52,501 nt of DNA from Prevotella sp. (GCA_022511065.1 JAFLSG010000011.1:1-52501), one strand, 5' to 3'. Counted from the first letter of the stretch, positions 44,328 through 52,501 are shown. The notes: generated by a model not told the origin, from the letters alone. Numbers and translations: made by a program.

Positions 44328-45086
44328 TTAATCGTCCTGTGGTTGTGGCAAGGAAGCCAGTGCCTCCGCCGCCGATTTGATGTTGGTATTGACGGTATCC
44401 TCGCGTATTTTCCCGTCGCGCAGGTTGATGTTGCGACTGGCATACTCGGCAATCTCGGGATTGTGGGTCACGAAGATGATGGTGTGCCCCTGCTTGTAGA
44501 GTTCCTGAAACAGCACGAGCATCTCAAACGACGTGCGGGTGTCGAGGTTACCCGTGGCCTCATCGGCAAGCAGCACGGCGGGGTCATTCACGAGCGCACG
44601 CGCTATCGCCACGCGCTGCATCTGCCCACCCGACATCTGGTTGCTCTTATGCTCCAAGCGGTCGCCAAGCCCCACAGCCTTCAGCGCATTGATGGCGCGG
44701 CGGCGGCGCTCAGAGGCTGACACCTCCGAGTTATACATCAGCGGCAGTTCAACGTTCTCCACGGCTGTCGTCTTCGGTAGAAGGTTGTAGTTCTGGAACA
44801 CGAAGCCTATCTTGCGGTTGCGCAGATGGGCACGCTGATTCTTCGACATCGAGCGCACGGGGATGCCGTCGAGGAAATACTCCCCACTGGTGGGTGTGTC
44901 AAGGCAGCCCAACTGGTTGAGCAGGGTTGATTTGCCCGAGCCAGAGGTGCCCTGGATGGTGACGAACTCACCTTCGTAGATTTTGAACGACACGCCACGC
45001 AGCGCCTTGACGGTCTCGCTGCCCACCTGAAAGTAGCGCTTCACGTTCTGCAACTCGATGACGACCTTTCTATTGTCGGCTGCCAT
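44328..45086 (-). CDS. MacB-type ABC transporter ATP-binding protein
   Basis: Energises the adjacent permease. The 252-residue protein has Walker A GTSGSGKS (46-53), the Q-loop [15 protein letters not shown], signature MSGGQMQR (near 150), Walker [13 protein letters not shown] and a final switch His in [13 protein letters not shown]. These residues match the LolD/MacB ATPase family, which powers substrate movement without transporting through the membrane itself. The start MAADNRK was chosen because upstream residues overlap the macA gene end. The permease starts 6 nt downstream. Confidence 0.93.
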   Translation of the reverse strand: MAADNRKVVIELQNVKRYFQVGSETVKALRGVSFKIYEGEFVTIQGTSGSGKSTLLNQLGCLDTPTSGEYFLDGIPVRSMSKNQRAHLRNRKIGFVFQNYNLLPKTTAVENVELPLMYNSEVSASERRRRAINALKAVGLGDRLEHKSNQMSGGQMQRVAIARALVNDPAVLLADEATGNLDTRTSFEMLVLFQELYKQGHTIIFVTHNPEIAEYASRNINLRDGKIREDTVNTNIKSAAEALASLPQPQDD

Positions 45087-45087
45087 A

Positions 45088-46299
45088 TCACCTCCTCTGA
45101 TTGTTATTGTTTCCGTTGCGGTTGTTGTTGCGCGGGCGCGGCATAAAGGGATTACCCGCCTGCTCATCCTGCGGCTCCTCGTTGCCGGAGAGACTGAAAT
45201 CGGTCAGCACTTCCGTGCCCTCGCTGATGCCGCCGGTAATCTCGGTCAGCAGACTGTTGTAAGTGCCTGTCTGCACGGCGTGTGCCTTGAACACATCACC
45301 CTCCAGCGTCCACACCTTATGCTCGCCCTCGCAGTCCTCTATCGTCTGCTCCTTGGTGAGCAGCATCTCGTTGGGCGTGAAGCGGAGCGCCCTTGTGGGC
45401 ACGGTCAGCACGTTGTTCTTCTCAAGCGTGAAGATGGTGACGTTGGCGGTCAGACCGGGCTTCAGTTTGAGGTCGTTGTTGGGGGCGGAAATCACCACCT
45501 CGTAGGTCACCACATTGCTTTCCGTAGTCGCCTGCTGGCGCACCTGAGTCACCTTTCCCTCGAAAGAGTCATCGGGGAAGGCATCCACGGTGAACACCAC
45601 GCGCTGACCTTCCTGCACACCGCCGATGTCAGCCTCATCGATGTCGGCTATCACGCGCATATCAGTCAAGTCTTGTGCAATGACGAACAACTCAGGTGTA
45701 TTGAACGAAGATGCAACGGTCTGACCCTCCTCTACCGACTTCGACAGCACCACACCATCGATGGGTGAGGTGATGGTGGCATAGCCCAGGTTGGTCTGGG
45801 CACGCTGCACGCTCTCGCGGGCGGAGGCCACCTGCTCCTTCGCCTGACGATATTGCAGCAGGGCGCTCTCGTATTCATCGGCACTCACCAGTCCCTTGTC
45901 GTAGAGGGTCTTGTAGCGGTTGTAGTTGGCTTCCTGATAGTTGAGTGAACTCTGCGCACTTGAGAGGTTAGCCTTCTGTGCGTTCAGTTCGCTGATGAGG
46001 TTCGTGCGGTCAAGTTCGGCAATCACCTGCCCTTTCTTCACGATGCTGTTGTAATCCACGTACAACTTTGACACGATGCCTGACACCTGTGTGCCGACGG
46101 TCACTTCCGTCACAGGCTCGATGGTGCCCGTGGCGGTAATCGAGTTCTGGATGTTGGCAATCTTCGCCTTCTCGGTCGTAAACGAGACTTGCGCCTTCTT
46201 CTTTCCATTGGTGCAGTAGGCGACTACAACCACGCACGCAACAACGGCAATGATACAAGCAAAAAGTTTCTTGTAGTTCAAAAGTTTCATATTGTCCAT
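45088..46299 (-). CDS. macA: Periplasmic adaptor (membrane fusion) protein, MacA-type
   Basis: Links the inner-membrane ABC pump to the TolC outer-membrane channel. The 403-residue protein has an N-terminal membrane anchor (about 10-30). A lipoyl-like barrel starts with ATGTIEPVTEVTVGTQVSG (about 56-74), a helical hairpin follows (about 95-170) and a beta-barrel domain begins at IDGVVLSKSVEEGQTV. The C-terminal tail is basic and asparagine-rich. The ATPase start lies 1 nt after its stop. The gap of 62 nt to tolC is the largest within the operon. Confidence 0.93.
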   Translation of the reverse strand: MDNMKLLNYKKLFACIIAVVACVVVVAYCTNGKKKAQVSFTTEKAKIANIQNSITATGTIEPVTEVTVGTQVSGIVSKLYVDYNSIVKKGQVIAELDRTNLISELNAQKANLSSAQSSLNYQEANYNRYKTLYDKGLVSADEYESALLQYRQAKEQVASARESVQRAQTNLGYATITSPIDGVVLSKSVEEGQTVASSFNTPELFVIAQDLTDMRVIADIDEADIGGVQEGQRVVFTVDAFPDDSFEGKVTQVRQQATTESNVVTYEVVISAPNNDLKLKPGLTANVTIFTLEKNNVLTVPTRALRFTPNEMLLTKEQTIEDCEGEHKVWTLEGDVFKAHAVQTGTYNSLLTEITGGISEGTEVLTDFSLSGNEEPQDEQAGNPFMPRPRNNNRNGNNNNQRR

Positions 46300-46361
46300 A
46301 TCTCTTTCGTTTTTTTATTTCTACTCAGCTTCTTATTCTGTACTTCCTTTTCTGCTATCTC

Positions 46362-47741
46362 TTATCTTATGCTTTCCCCCTGGTAAAAATGCAGCATCTG
46401 CTGATTATAGACTGCCATATACTTGGCTTGCAGCATATTCTGCTCGGCTGACAGCAGACGGTCTCTGCCCGTCATCAGTTCCACGATGTTCATCAGTCCC
46501 AAATGAAACTTCTCTGAAATCTGATTGTAGCTCAGCTGCTCACTCTCCACCGATACTTTTGCGGCACGGTATTTCTGCTGATTCGTCTGGGCGTTGAGCC
46601 AGTAGTCTTCGATGGTGGCATAGAGATTCTTCTGCTGCTCCAGCAAGTCGAGCGTGACGCTCTGCTGCTGAATGCGTGCCTTGTTTACATTCGTCTTGGT
46701 CTGTCTGCCGTCAAAGAGCGGAACACTCAGCGACACGCCTCCCATCGCGTCAAAGTTGCTCTTCAACTGCGTGCCCCATCCCTTGTTGCTCAGCGAGTTC
46801 GTGCTTGTGCCGAAACTACCCGTGAGACTGAGCGTGGGCAGCCATCCAGCCTTTGCTACTGCAAGGTTCACATCGCTGCTCTTCACGGCGAGCTTGGAAC
46901 TCTCTATCTCGGGGCGCGTCAGCAAAGCCTGCTCATAGACGGTCTGCAAGGAGGGGATCTCAGCAAGCACGCGCATCTCATCCACCTCGGGGATTGCCAC
47001 ATCAAACTCATCCGCATCGGTGATTTCAAGCAACTGCTTCAGTTGCAGCTTGTAGTTGCGGAGCTGGCTTCGGGTCTCCACGATGTTATACTCATCCGTG
47101 GCACGCTGGGCAGACAACTGGGTGACATCGGCTACCGACATCTTACCCACCTCCTTCATCTCCATACCTCGCGCCTCGTTCTTCTTACTGGTCTCCAGCA
47201 TCTGCTCGCTCACCTTGACACTCTCATCCAAGTAGAGTATCTGCGTGAAGAGCTGGGCGATGCGCTCCTGGATGCTGTTGGCGGTCTGCTGCTCGGCAAG
47301 TTCTGCCTGCTGTTCACTGAGTTTGTTCAGCTTCACGTTGTTGCGGTTACGGTTGCCGTTCCATACCGTCCACTGGGCATTCACGGCGTATGAACCGTTG
47401 TAGTATGTCTTGCTCACTTTGGTGTTCACCTGCCCGTTGGTCACGGTGGATACACCCGTATCCTGCCACGGGCGGTAGCCTGTACTCTGGTTGGTAGAGG
47501 CATTGAGCGAGGGCAGCAATGCACCTTTCGCACCCTTCACATCCTCTGATGCCGACTGCCGCTGCAACTTCGATTGCTGCAGGGTGATATTGTTCTCCAA
47601 CGCATAGTCGATGCACTCTTGCAGCGTCCACTGTTTCTGGGCGCTCATCGGCATGGCCATCAGGAGACAGAGGGGCAGCGCCCATCTTCTCCCCTTTCTT
47701 TCCTTACTGCTGAATAATCTTGCTATTCTCATCGTTTTCAT
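46362..47741 (-). CDS. TolC-family outer-membrane efflux protein
   Basis: Outer-membrane exit channel of the efflux system. The 459-residue protein has a long N-terminus with a signal sequence (about 20-36, ending PMSAQ). Two TolC repeats follow, typified by WTLQECIDYALENNITLQQSKL (about 38-59) and the equinoctial LTRPEIESSKLAVKSSDVNLAVAKAGWLPTLSL region (about 272-300). The start overlaps the DUF6377 stop (ATGA); a second start at 47732 (MRIARLF) is possible and gives the same signal. Confidence 0.92.
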   Translation of the reverse strand: MKTMRIARLFSSKERKGRRWALPLCLLMAMPMSAQKQWTLQECIDYALENNITLQQSKLQRQSASEDVKGAKGALLPSLNASTNQSTGYRPWQDTGVSTVTNGQVNTKVSKTYYNGSYAVNAQWTVWNGNRNRNNVKLNKLSEQQAELAEQQTANSIQERIAQLFTQILYLDESVKVSEQMLETSKKNEARGMEMKEVGKMSVADVTQLSAQRATDEYNIVETRSQLRNYKLQLKQLLEITDADEFDVAIPEVDEMRVLAEIPSLQTVYEQALLTRPEIESSKLAVKSSDVNLAVAKAGWLPTLSLTGSFGTSTNSLSNKGWGTQLKSNFDAMGGVSLSVPLFDGRQTKTNVNKARIQQQSVTLDLLEQQKNLYATIEDYWLNAQTNQQKYRAAKVSVESEQLSYNQISEKFHLGLMNIVELMTGRDRLLSAEQNMLQAKYMAVYNQQMLHFYQGESIR

Positions 47742-49429
47742 CTCTTTTCGTCTGTTGTTTGTGGATGCCCCAATTCCTTTACTCTGCGCTCAAAACTCTC
47801 GCGATTGTCCGTTGCCCCGTTCTTGATGCGTGCCCGGTAATTGTAGATGGTGTTCACGCTGTAATGCAGGAACTCCGCTATCTTCGAAGAGTCTTCAATG
47901 CCAAGGCGAATCAGGGCAAAGATGCGGAGATCGGTAGTCAGACGGTTCTCTGCCTTGGGATGCACCTGGACATCAGGCAGCAACAAGGCATTGAAGTCGT
48001 CCACGAAGTTGGGGAAAAGATGCAGGAACACGGAATCGAAGTTCTCGTAAAGCTCCTCCAGTTCCTTTTCTTTCAGCTCGGTGGATTTCGTGATACGGAA
48101 CAACTCGTCCAACTCCTTGTTCTTCATCTTCTTATTGACCATCTTGCGGTAGTCGTCGAGCTTGTTGATATACTGCGAGCAGAGGCTCATAAAGCGCCCG
48201 ATATACTCTTCTTTCACGCGGTTGCTCTCCGAGAGCTCTGCGTTCAGCGTGGAGAGGCGGGCATTGAGGGCAGACAGTTCATCGGTCTTGGCAGCCAACT
48301 GCGAATTGACCTCCACCAACTCACCATTGGAACGCTCCACCTCACTGCGTGCCACCTCCAACTGTCTGTTCCTGCGGCGCAGGAAGAAGAGCAGGGCAAG
48401 CAGCAGCAGGGCAAGGATGCTCACCGCCACAATCGAGCCTTTCAGCGTAGCGGCACTGCGTGCCATCTGGGTCTTGTAATTGTGGTCTATCACATCGAGC
48501 ACGGGCGCAATCTGCCACACGCGCATCGAGGTGTTAAACTTCCGGTTGCACTCCCACGTGAAGCGGATGTATTTATAGGAACGGTCATACTCGCCCGCAT
48601 TGTTCAGCGACTCGGCTAATGACGATAGCGACGCCTGGTCCATCACCGCATTGCGGATATCACTGAGTGCCGACTGGCAGAGCCAGTAGTCAGCCTCCTC
48701 CCGCTGCATCTGCGGATTGAAAATCATCCAGCGGTAGTAGCACGCGATGGCATAGTCACGGCTGTCAGGCTTCACCGTCTTCATCCACTTGTCACTGATC
48801 TTGATGGCTTCCGCCCATTGCTTCTGACCCACAAGCTGACCGATGCGCCGCATCATATAGTCCTGACTGTCGTGATCAATGATGGCAAAAAGGGAATCGC
48901 AATAAAGCCACTCCTTCCGATAAAACTCCTCGCGCATCGAGTTCAGCTGGGTGTAATAGCCCAGTTCGCCATAGACGTGCATCTGCGCCTGATAGTAGTT
49001 GGGCAGGCCCGTGGAGTCAAGCTGCTGGCGGTCAATGCTGCCCAACAGCGCGAGGGCTTCATTATACAGTCCCACGGTGGAGCATTGGAAAGCCTTCAAC
49101 GAGCGGCAGTTGGCGATGATGTCTTTCCGATGGATGTGCTCGGCATATTTCTCGGCAGCATCCAAGAAGAAAAGGGCAGAGTCGTTGAGAAACGCCCGAT
49201 ACTTGCCGTAGAGCGCCAGGGCAAAGCGACACTTCTGCTCCGCATCCTTCGTCTGCTCATACTCCTTGCGTACCCCCGCAATCTCCCGCTCATAATCAGC
49301 CACGTATTCCGGCGAATGGTCTATTGCCTCGTCTATCTGCCGATACAACTCCCGCAAATCCCGCTTCTGGGCATCCGCAGGGCAAGAGCACACCATACCA
49401 ATAGCGACCGCCAATAACAATCTAATCAT
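47738..49429 (-). CDS. DUF6377 membrane regulator with TPR-like and HTH domains
   Basis: Probable one-component regulator of the efflux operon. The 563-residue protein has an exported N-terminus (about 1-20), then a helical TPR-like sensor region (about 25-310). A transmembrane helix lies at about 331-350 (SIVAVSILALLLLALLFFL). A coiled coil follows (352-415), then a cytosolic domain of the DUF6377 family. Near 505-545 is a LuxR-like helix-turn-helix in FALIRLGIEDSSKIAEFLHY with NTIYNYRARIKN. Such proteins are thought to sense the periplasm and act on DNA from the membrane. It is the first gene of the operon and overlaps tolC by 4 nt. Which signal it senses is unknown. Confidence 0.82.
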   Translation of the reverse strand: MIRLLLAVAIGMVCSCPADAQKRDLRELYRQIDEAIDHSPEYVADYEREIAGVRKEYEQTKDAEQKCRFALALYGKYRAFLNDSALFFLDAAEKYAEHIHRKDIIANCRSLKAFQCSTVGLYNEALALLGSIDRQQLDSTGLPNYYQAQMHVYGELGYYTQLNSMREEFYRKEWLYCDSLFAIIDHDSQDYMMRRIGQLVGQKQWAEAIKISDKWMKTVKPDSRDYAIACYYRWMIFNPQMQREEADYWLCQSALSDIRNAVMDQASLSSLAESLNNAGEYDRSYKYIRFTWECNRKFNTSMRVWQIAPVLDVIDHNYKTQMARSAATLKGSIVAVSILALLLLALLFFLRRRNRQLEVARSEVERSNGELVEVNSQLAAKTDELSALNARLSTLNAELSESNRVKEEYIGRFMSLCSQYINKLDDYRKMVNKKMKNKELDELFRITKSTELKEKELEELYENFDSVFLHLFPNFVDDFNALLLPDVQVHPKAENRLTTDLRIFALIRLGIEDSSKIAEFLHYSVNTIYNYRARIKNGATDNRESFERRVKELGHPQTTDEKR

Positions 49430-49449
49430 TCGAGTCCGTTTTAGTGATG

Positions 49450-49457
49450 CAAAGATA
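49450..49457 (-). promoter_or_regulatory. -7 box for the efflux operon
   Basis: TATCTTTG on the minus strand, 20 nt before the DUF6377 ATG at 49429. Confidence 0.65.
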
Positions 49458-49460
49458 CGA

Positions 49461-49499
49461 AAAAAATCAGAGGAAACCCATCGTCTCCTCCGATTTTTT
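49461..49499 (-). terminator. Terminator after the hicA-hicB-DUF262 operon
   Basis: AAAAAATCAGAGGA (49461-49474) pairs with TCCTCCGATTTTTT (49486-49499), one mismatch, with a T run on the minus strand. It also borders the efflux promoter. Confidence 0.75.
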
Positions 49500-49584
49500 A
49501 ACGCTATGAAAGTTTGTTTAAACAGTTTTATCCATTCTTAGATGAGAATCGCATACAAGAGTCACCATATCCATATCAATTGGG

Positions 49585-51399
49585 CTATAAGTTATTGTAG
49601 TAATTTTGGATCTTCTTTGCCATCATTTTTCTGCGTTTCTCCAAAAAAGCGGGATAATCGGTGTACTCCATTTCGTTGATGTCAGTCGGGATACAATTGG
49701 CATCAAGGTTTGCAAGCAGCTCAGAACGAACACTGATATTTCCGTAGGCAGCCTCTCCTTTGTCGCATGCTGCAAAAGCTTTGCTAAAATAAAGTTGCGG
49801 GGCATCATCTGAAATATCCTTATTAACTTGCGTGTCAATATAGGTGTAGTTTGCTATCTGATTATATTTCGCCTTGTCTTTCCAACCGTTTTTGATAAGA
49901 TACCGCTTGGGAAATATGTGATGAACATCGCCAATAATCGTTATCAGATCGCTAATTTTCGTGCCTTTAGAGAACAAAGCATCTTCTGAGCTGTGGATTT
50001 GGGCAGCAATAAATGTGTTGAAGTACGGACTGTTGATAGCAGAAGTTTCCAGTCGTTGTACCAAACCAACATTCCAAAATGTTTCAGATAATTCTGCGGC
50101 TTCTATTTCTGCAAAAAACTGAACGAACCCTTTTGACTTGATACTGCGCAGGTCATAGTCCATCACTGTCTCTGGTGAGCCGATATAACGACTTGTAAGC
50201 GTTGAAAGGACATACCATTTTGTCACATACTTGTCTATCAGTTTCTTATTAAAAGATGGGTCAGAGTGAAGCAACAAGAATAGTGTATAAACAAAGTCTA
50301 ATGCCATGTCCGAGTTGATGAGTTTTGGAGTAATAAAGCCAGCAGACTTGATTGCGAGCAAAAAATTGGAGAACGAATAACGATTCATAAAGTCCAACAC
50401 GCCTTCTTTCAACAGTCTGAATGACGCCTCTGCTATTTCTTCCTTATATTCCCTTGTTTCGAAGTCACGCCCACCCAGAAGGCTAACCAAATCTTTCATC
50501 TTGCCCCGACCAAACTTATACATAAAGGCAATTCTGAGGATATCCCCATAATTGGGATTAAAGATGTCTTCTTTGTCGTCTTTGAGCCATTGCATCGCTT
50601 TGAAATAGTCAGAATCCTTGAAGTCCGTATCGTTGCACATTTCCATATACCAATCAGGCTTTGCCGCCAAATGCGAGAAATAATCAATACCTTTTCTCAG
50701 CATATTGCCACCATAGCTTACGTTTGCAGCAATCTTTGACATAGCGAAGTCAGACTGATTCAGTTTTGCGCCTTGCGAGTTGATACGGATGAAAATTTCG
50801 GTCACTTCATCAATCGTCAAATCTTTGTCCAACGTTATCACACCTATTTGGCACGACTTGATTCTGAGCAACTTCATAATAGCATCATTAATAACGCTAC
50901 CGCTCACCTCTGGGTTGTTCTTTGTATATTCACTAATAAAGTTCCATTGATCGAAATCAGGACTGAATATGTCTGCAATGTCAGCAATCCATTTCTTATC
51001 CTTAATCGTGGCATTGTCTTGCACTTTAAACCGTTCTTCCTCTGTCTCGTCAGGGAGTAAAGGATTAAAAGAAATTTTGTATCTTCTTTTACTGAAATTC
51101 TCGGTAATAACTTCCAGTCCCACTATGGCAGTCATCAGCGCCGTTGTCCTTTGCTGACCGTCAATCATTATCTTTTTACCTACTGCCAATGAACCATCTT
51201 TCAGTTTCATGTCAGGATTCTGCGATATGATAAGGTAACCTGTAGGATAGCCTGTATATAATGAGTCTATCAAGTCTCTAACTTGTTTGGCTTTCCACAC
51301 AAAAGGACGCTGAATCTCAGGAATGGCAATCTCGCCACTTTTAATGAAACCCAGTACAGTTTCCACAGACAGGGTTGATACTGTATATTTTTCTGCCAT
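49585..51399 (-). CDS. DUF262/HNH (GmrSD-like) protein
   Basis: Protein of 604 residues built like a type IV restriction enzyme (GmrSD). The N-terminal DUF262 domain has IPEIQRPFVWK (26-36) and the nucleotide-binding loop DGQQR (80-84). A long middle helical part follows. The C-terminal domain has an HNH-like DVHHIFPKRYL (about 491-501, His493 and His494) and later Asn-containing QIANYTYID. GmrSD enzymes cut modified phage DNA. The gene follows hicB by 6 nt, so it appears to be the third gene of the hic operon. It is AT-richer than core neighbours. The nuclease activity is predicted from motifs. Confidence 0.85.
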   Translation of the reverse strand: MAEKYTVSTLSVETVLGFIKSGEIAIPEIQRPFVWKAKQVRDLIDSLYTGYPTGYLIISQNPDMKLKDGSLAVGKKIMIDGQQRTTALMTAIVGLEVITENFSKRRYKISFNPLLPDETEEERFKVQDNATIKDKKWIADIADIFSPDFDQWNFISEYTKNNPEVSGSVINDAIMKLLRIKSCQIGVITLDKDLTIDEVTEIFIRINSQGAKLNQSDFAMSKIAANVSYGGNMLRKGIDYFSHLAAKPDWYMEMCNDTDFKDSDYFKAMQWLKDDKEDIFNPNYGDILRIAFMYKFGRGKMKDLVSLLGGRDFETREYKEEIAEASFRLLKEGVLDFMNRYSFSNFLLAIKSAGFITPKLINSDMALDFVYTLFLLLHSDPSFNKKLIDKYVTKWYVLSTLTSRYIGSPETVMDYDLRSIKSKGFVQFFAEIEAAELSETFWNVGLVQRLETSAINSPYFNTFIAAQIHSSEDALFSKGTKISDLITIIGDVHHIFPKRYLIKNGWKDKAKYNQIANYTYIDTQVNKDISDDAPQLYFSKAFAACDKGEAAYGNISVRSELLANLDANCIPTDINEMEYTDYPAFLEKRRKMMAKKIQNYYNNL

Positions 51400-51405
51400 A
51401 TCTAT

Positions 51406-51759
51406 TTACAGCGCCATTGCGGCTTTCTCCTCCAAAGCCTCTTTGATATAACTGTTAATGGTCATTCCCGCCTGCTTGGCAAGCATGGCAATCTGGCGGT
51501 GTATAGCCGGGTTCAGCCTCACGTTCAGCACACCCGTATAGCTCTTGTCTGGCTCAATCCCTTCATCTTCGCAATATGCCAGATAGTCATCAACCGCCTC
51601 ATGGAAGGCTTCTGTCAGTTCCTTGACGCTCTCGCCTTCAAAGTTCACCAAGCCGTTGATGCCTTCAATCTTGCCAAAGAAAACATTGTCTTTCTCACTA
51701 TAAGCCACCGAGCCTAAATAGCCCTTATAATTCATTGTATTCATAATCTTTCCTTCCAT
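51406..51759 (-). CDS. hicB: HicB-family antitoxin
   Basis: Probable antitoxin of a type II HicAB pair. The 117-residue protein has the truncated RNase-H-like half of HicB (YKGYLGSVAYSEKDNVFFGKIEGINGLVNFEG, about 10-42). A C-terminal ribbon-helix-helix or helical DNA-binding tail follows, with LNVRLNPAIHRQIAMLAKQA and NSYIKEALEEK. The start is uncertain: ATGs at 51759, 51744 and 51735 are in frame. The hicA stop lies 2 nt upstream, and the DUF262 start lies 6 nt downstream. The tail is expected to bind the palindrome over the operon promoter. Confidence 0.85.
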   Translation of the reverse strand: MEGKIMNTMNYKGYLGSVAYSEKDNVFFGKIEGINGLVNFEGESVKELTEAFHEAVDDYLAYCEDEGIEPDKSYTGVLNVRLNPAIHRQIAMLAKQAGMTINSYIKEALEEKAAMAL

Positions 51760-51761
51760 TT

Positions 51762-52019
51762 CTATTTTATTAATCCCGCTTCCTTCAAGTCAGCATAAAC
51801 CTGCTGCATGGCATATCCCTTAACTATATTTCCAGGGTGAGGCTTATGCAGCATAATGGGGCGCTTGTCTGCTTTTTTAAATATGACACGAGACCCCGAA
51901 GTGCGCCCTTTATTACTTCTCTCGTAGCCATAGCCAGACAAAAGTTGTTGCATCTCATCGAACGTGAAATCCGACGGCATTTTCAGGAATCGCTCTCTCA
52001 ATTTTTCTTTTGTACTCAT
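51762..52019 (-). CDS. hicA: HicA-family mRNA interferase toxin
   Basis: Probable mRNA-cleaving toxin with the double-stranded-RNA-binding-like fold of HicA. The 85-residue protein has the strand TSGSRVIFKKADKRP and LHKPHPGN with the catalytic-type His (His58 and His61 from the ATG), then a helix NIVKGYAMQQVYADLKEAGLI. The start ATG at 52019 is preceded by an in-frame GTG. It is first in the operon, as usual for HicAB. A -7 box is 20 nt upstream. Confidence 0.87.
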   Translation of the reverse strand: MSTKEKLRERFLKMPSDFTFDEMQQLLSGYGYERSNKGRTSGSRVIFKKADKRPIMLHKPHPGNIVKGYAMQQVYADLKEAGLIK

Positions 52020-52039
52020 CACATTCTTGTATCCGAATG

Positions 52040-52047
52040 CAAATGTA
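52040..52047 (-). promoter_or_regulatory. -7 box for the hicA-hicB-DUF262 operon
   Basis: TACATTTG on the minus strand, 20 nt before the hicA ATG at 52019. Confidence 0.65.
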
Positions 52048-52064
52048 ACTATAATTTAGTTACA
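52044..52064. promoter_or_regulatory. Palindromic operator candidate of the hic operon
   Basis: TGTAACTA and TAGTTACA are perfect 8-nt inverted arms around TAATT. The left arm overlaps the -7 box, so a bound HicB would block the promoter. Confidence 0.6.
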
Positions 52065-52137
52065 CTCCAAATAATATTTATCTTTTTTGCAAGAATTCGT
52101 CGAATTTAAGCGAAAGGGCAAGAATTGTATCAGCGGA

Positions 52138-52178
52138 GGGCTCGCCTCCCGCAAAAGAGTAAGCGAGAGGCGAAGCCC
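52138..52178. other. GC-rich hairpin in the gap at the right edge
   Basis: GGGCTCGCCTCCCGC pairs with GCGAGAGGCGAAGCCC with two mismatches around a 10-nt loop. It lacks a T run. The rest of 52179-52392 is AT-rich and holds only a short AGGAC/GTCCT hairpin near 52300; no gene was seen there. Confidence 0.5.
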
Positions 52179-52392
52179 AGAAACAATGCTACTATTACGC
52201 GTGTTTAATACTCATGGCACGAGGTTAATCCTATGAAAAAATATTGATGACTACTGAATAAATCCAACATAATAACATTATTTGTTAAACGTGAACTTAC
52301 AGGACCGCTGTCCTAAAAGTCTTCATGGCTTAGATTGCATTCATGAAACAATGATATCCGTAATACAAAACACTAAATCAGTAAAAAATGCT

Positions 52393-52501
52393 TTAATCCG
52401 CTGAATATCCTATCGGATGGTAGAGCACGGGGACCTGATCTTCCGTCAGCCCGAGGGATGCCTGAATCTCCTCCGTCTCCATCGGGGGCGCACAGCACAC
52501 G
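52393..52501 (-). CDS. C-terminus of a probable nitroreductase-family protein (partial)
   Basis: The minus-strand frame is open from the window edge to TAA at 52393-52395. The 35 residues end with IQASLGLTEDQVPVLYHPIG followed by YSAD. A leucine-glycine turn followed by a strand and PIGY is the usual end of nitroreductase-fold flavoproteins. The start is outside the window, so the assignment is tentative. Confidence 0.5.
   Translation of the reverse strand, partial: VCCAPPMETEEIQASLGLTEDQVPVLYHPIGYSAD

Noticed and set aside
49585..51399. DUF262 protein as a separate single gene unrelated to hicAB
   Set aside because: Not excluded, but spacing of 6 nt and a single terminator make a joint operon more likely.
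1..52501. tRNA or rRNA genes
   Set aside because: None of the gaps between genes shows a cloverleaf or rRNA sequence that I could recognise.

Overview
The window comes from a member of the Bacteroidales, most likely Prevotellaceae. The evidence is the repeated use of the Bacteroidetes -7 promoter box TAnnTTTG (18 good matches listed), a TonB-dependent receptor with a carboxypeptidase-regulatory-like N-terminus, a BACON-domain lipoprotein, the type IX secretion protein SprA next to ruvA, a DUF6377 regulator, and meso-diaminopimelate dehydrogenase. Most of the window looks like GC-moderate chromosomal core. Two stretches are visibly AT-richer and accessory: about 6.88-9.71 kb and 49.5-52.39 kb.

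Layout. 1-5.2 kb: the 3' end of an outer-membrane barrel gene meets a leftward operon (regulatory-like protein, PBP4, MscS channel, MutY). 5.3-6.9 kb: nadB. 6.9-9.7 kb: an AT-rich island with a HigBA-type toxin-antitoxin pair, a decayed nadB fragment, nested repeats, a secreted leucine-rich-repeat protein behind a leader of about 390 nt, and a 33-bp-periodic tandem array. 9.7-17.7 kb: ruvA-sprA. 17.9-21.4 kb: ddh, then a DUF4831 protein and NAD(P)HX repair enzyme on the other strand. 21.5-23.8 kb: hpt-adk-obgE, ending in a 22-bp-periodic repeat array that doubles as a hairpin. 24.1-28.9 kb: a TonB receptor with its BACON/OB lipoprotein partner. 29.2-31.4 kb: glyQS and an FKBP isomerase. 31.4-34.2 kb: a DMT exporter divergent from an AAA ATPase plus DUF4435 (Toprim-like) pair. 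34.2-39.9 kb: the dxs-trkA-trkH-manA operon. 40.0-42.9 kb: a ketopantoate-reductase-like enzyme, a flavodoxin-fold protein, a second 22-bp array and class II fructose-bisphosphate aldolase. 43.1-49.4 kb: a DUF6377 membrane regulator heading a TolC-MacA-MacB efflux operon. 49.6-52.0 kb: hicA-hicB followed 6 nt later by a DUF262/HNH nuclease-like protein. 52.4-52.5 kb: the tail of a probable nitroreductase.

Two candidate defence systems stand out. The first is the hicA-hicB-DUF262 operon, in which a toxin-antitoxin pair and a GmrSD-like restriction protein appear to share one promoter with a palindrome over its -7 box. The second is the AAA ATPase/DUF4435 pair, which has the component domains of PARIS-type (AriA/AriB) systems but a short ATPase. 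The noncoding sequence is also interesting: two four-unit 22-bp arrays of the same family 18 kb apart, a 33-bp array, a long structured leader, a nadB remnant, and two promoters placed so close to the start codon that the transcripts may be leaderless. No rRNA, tRNA, complete insertion sequence or CRISPR array was seen. All functional calls come from reading motifs; no search was run.
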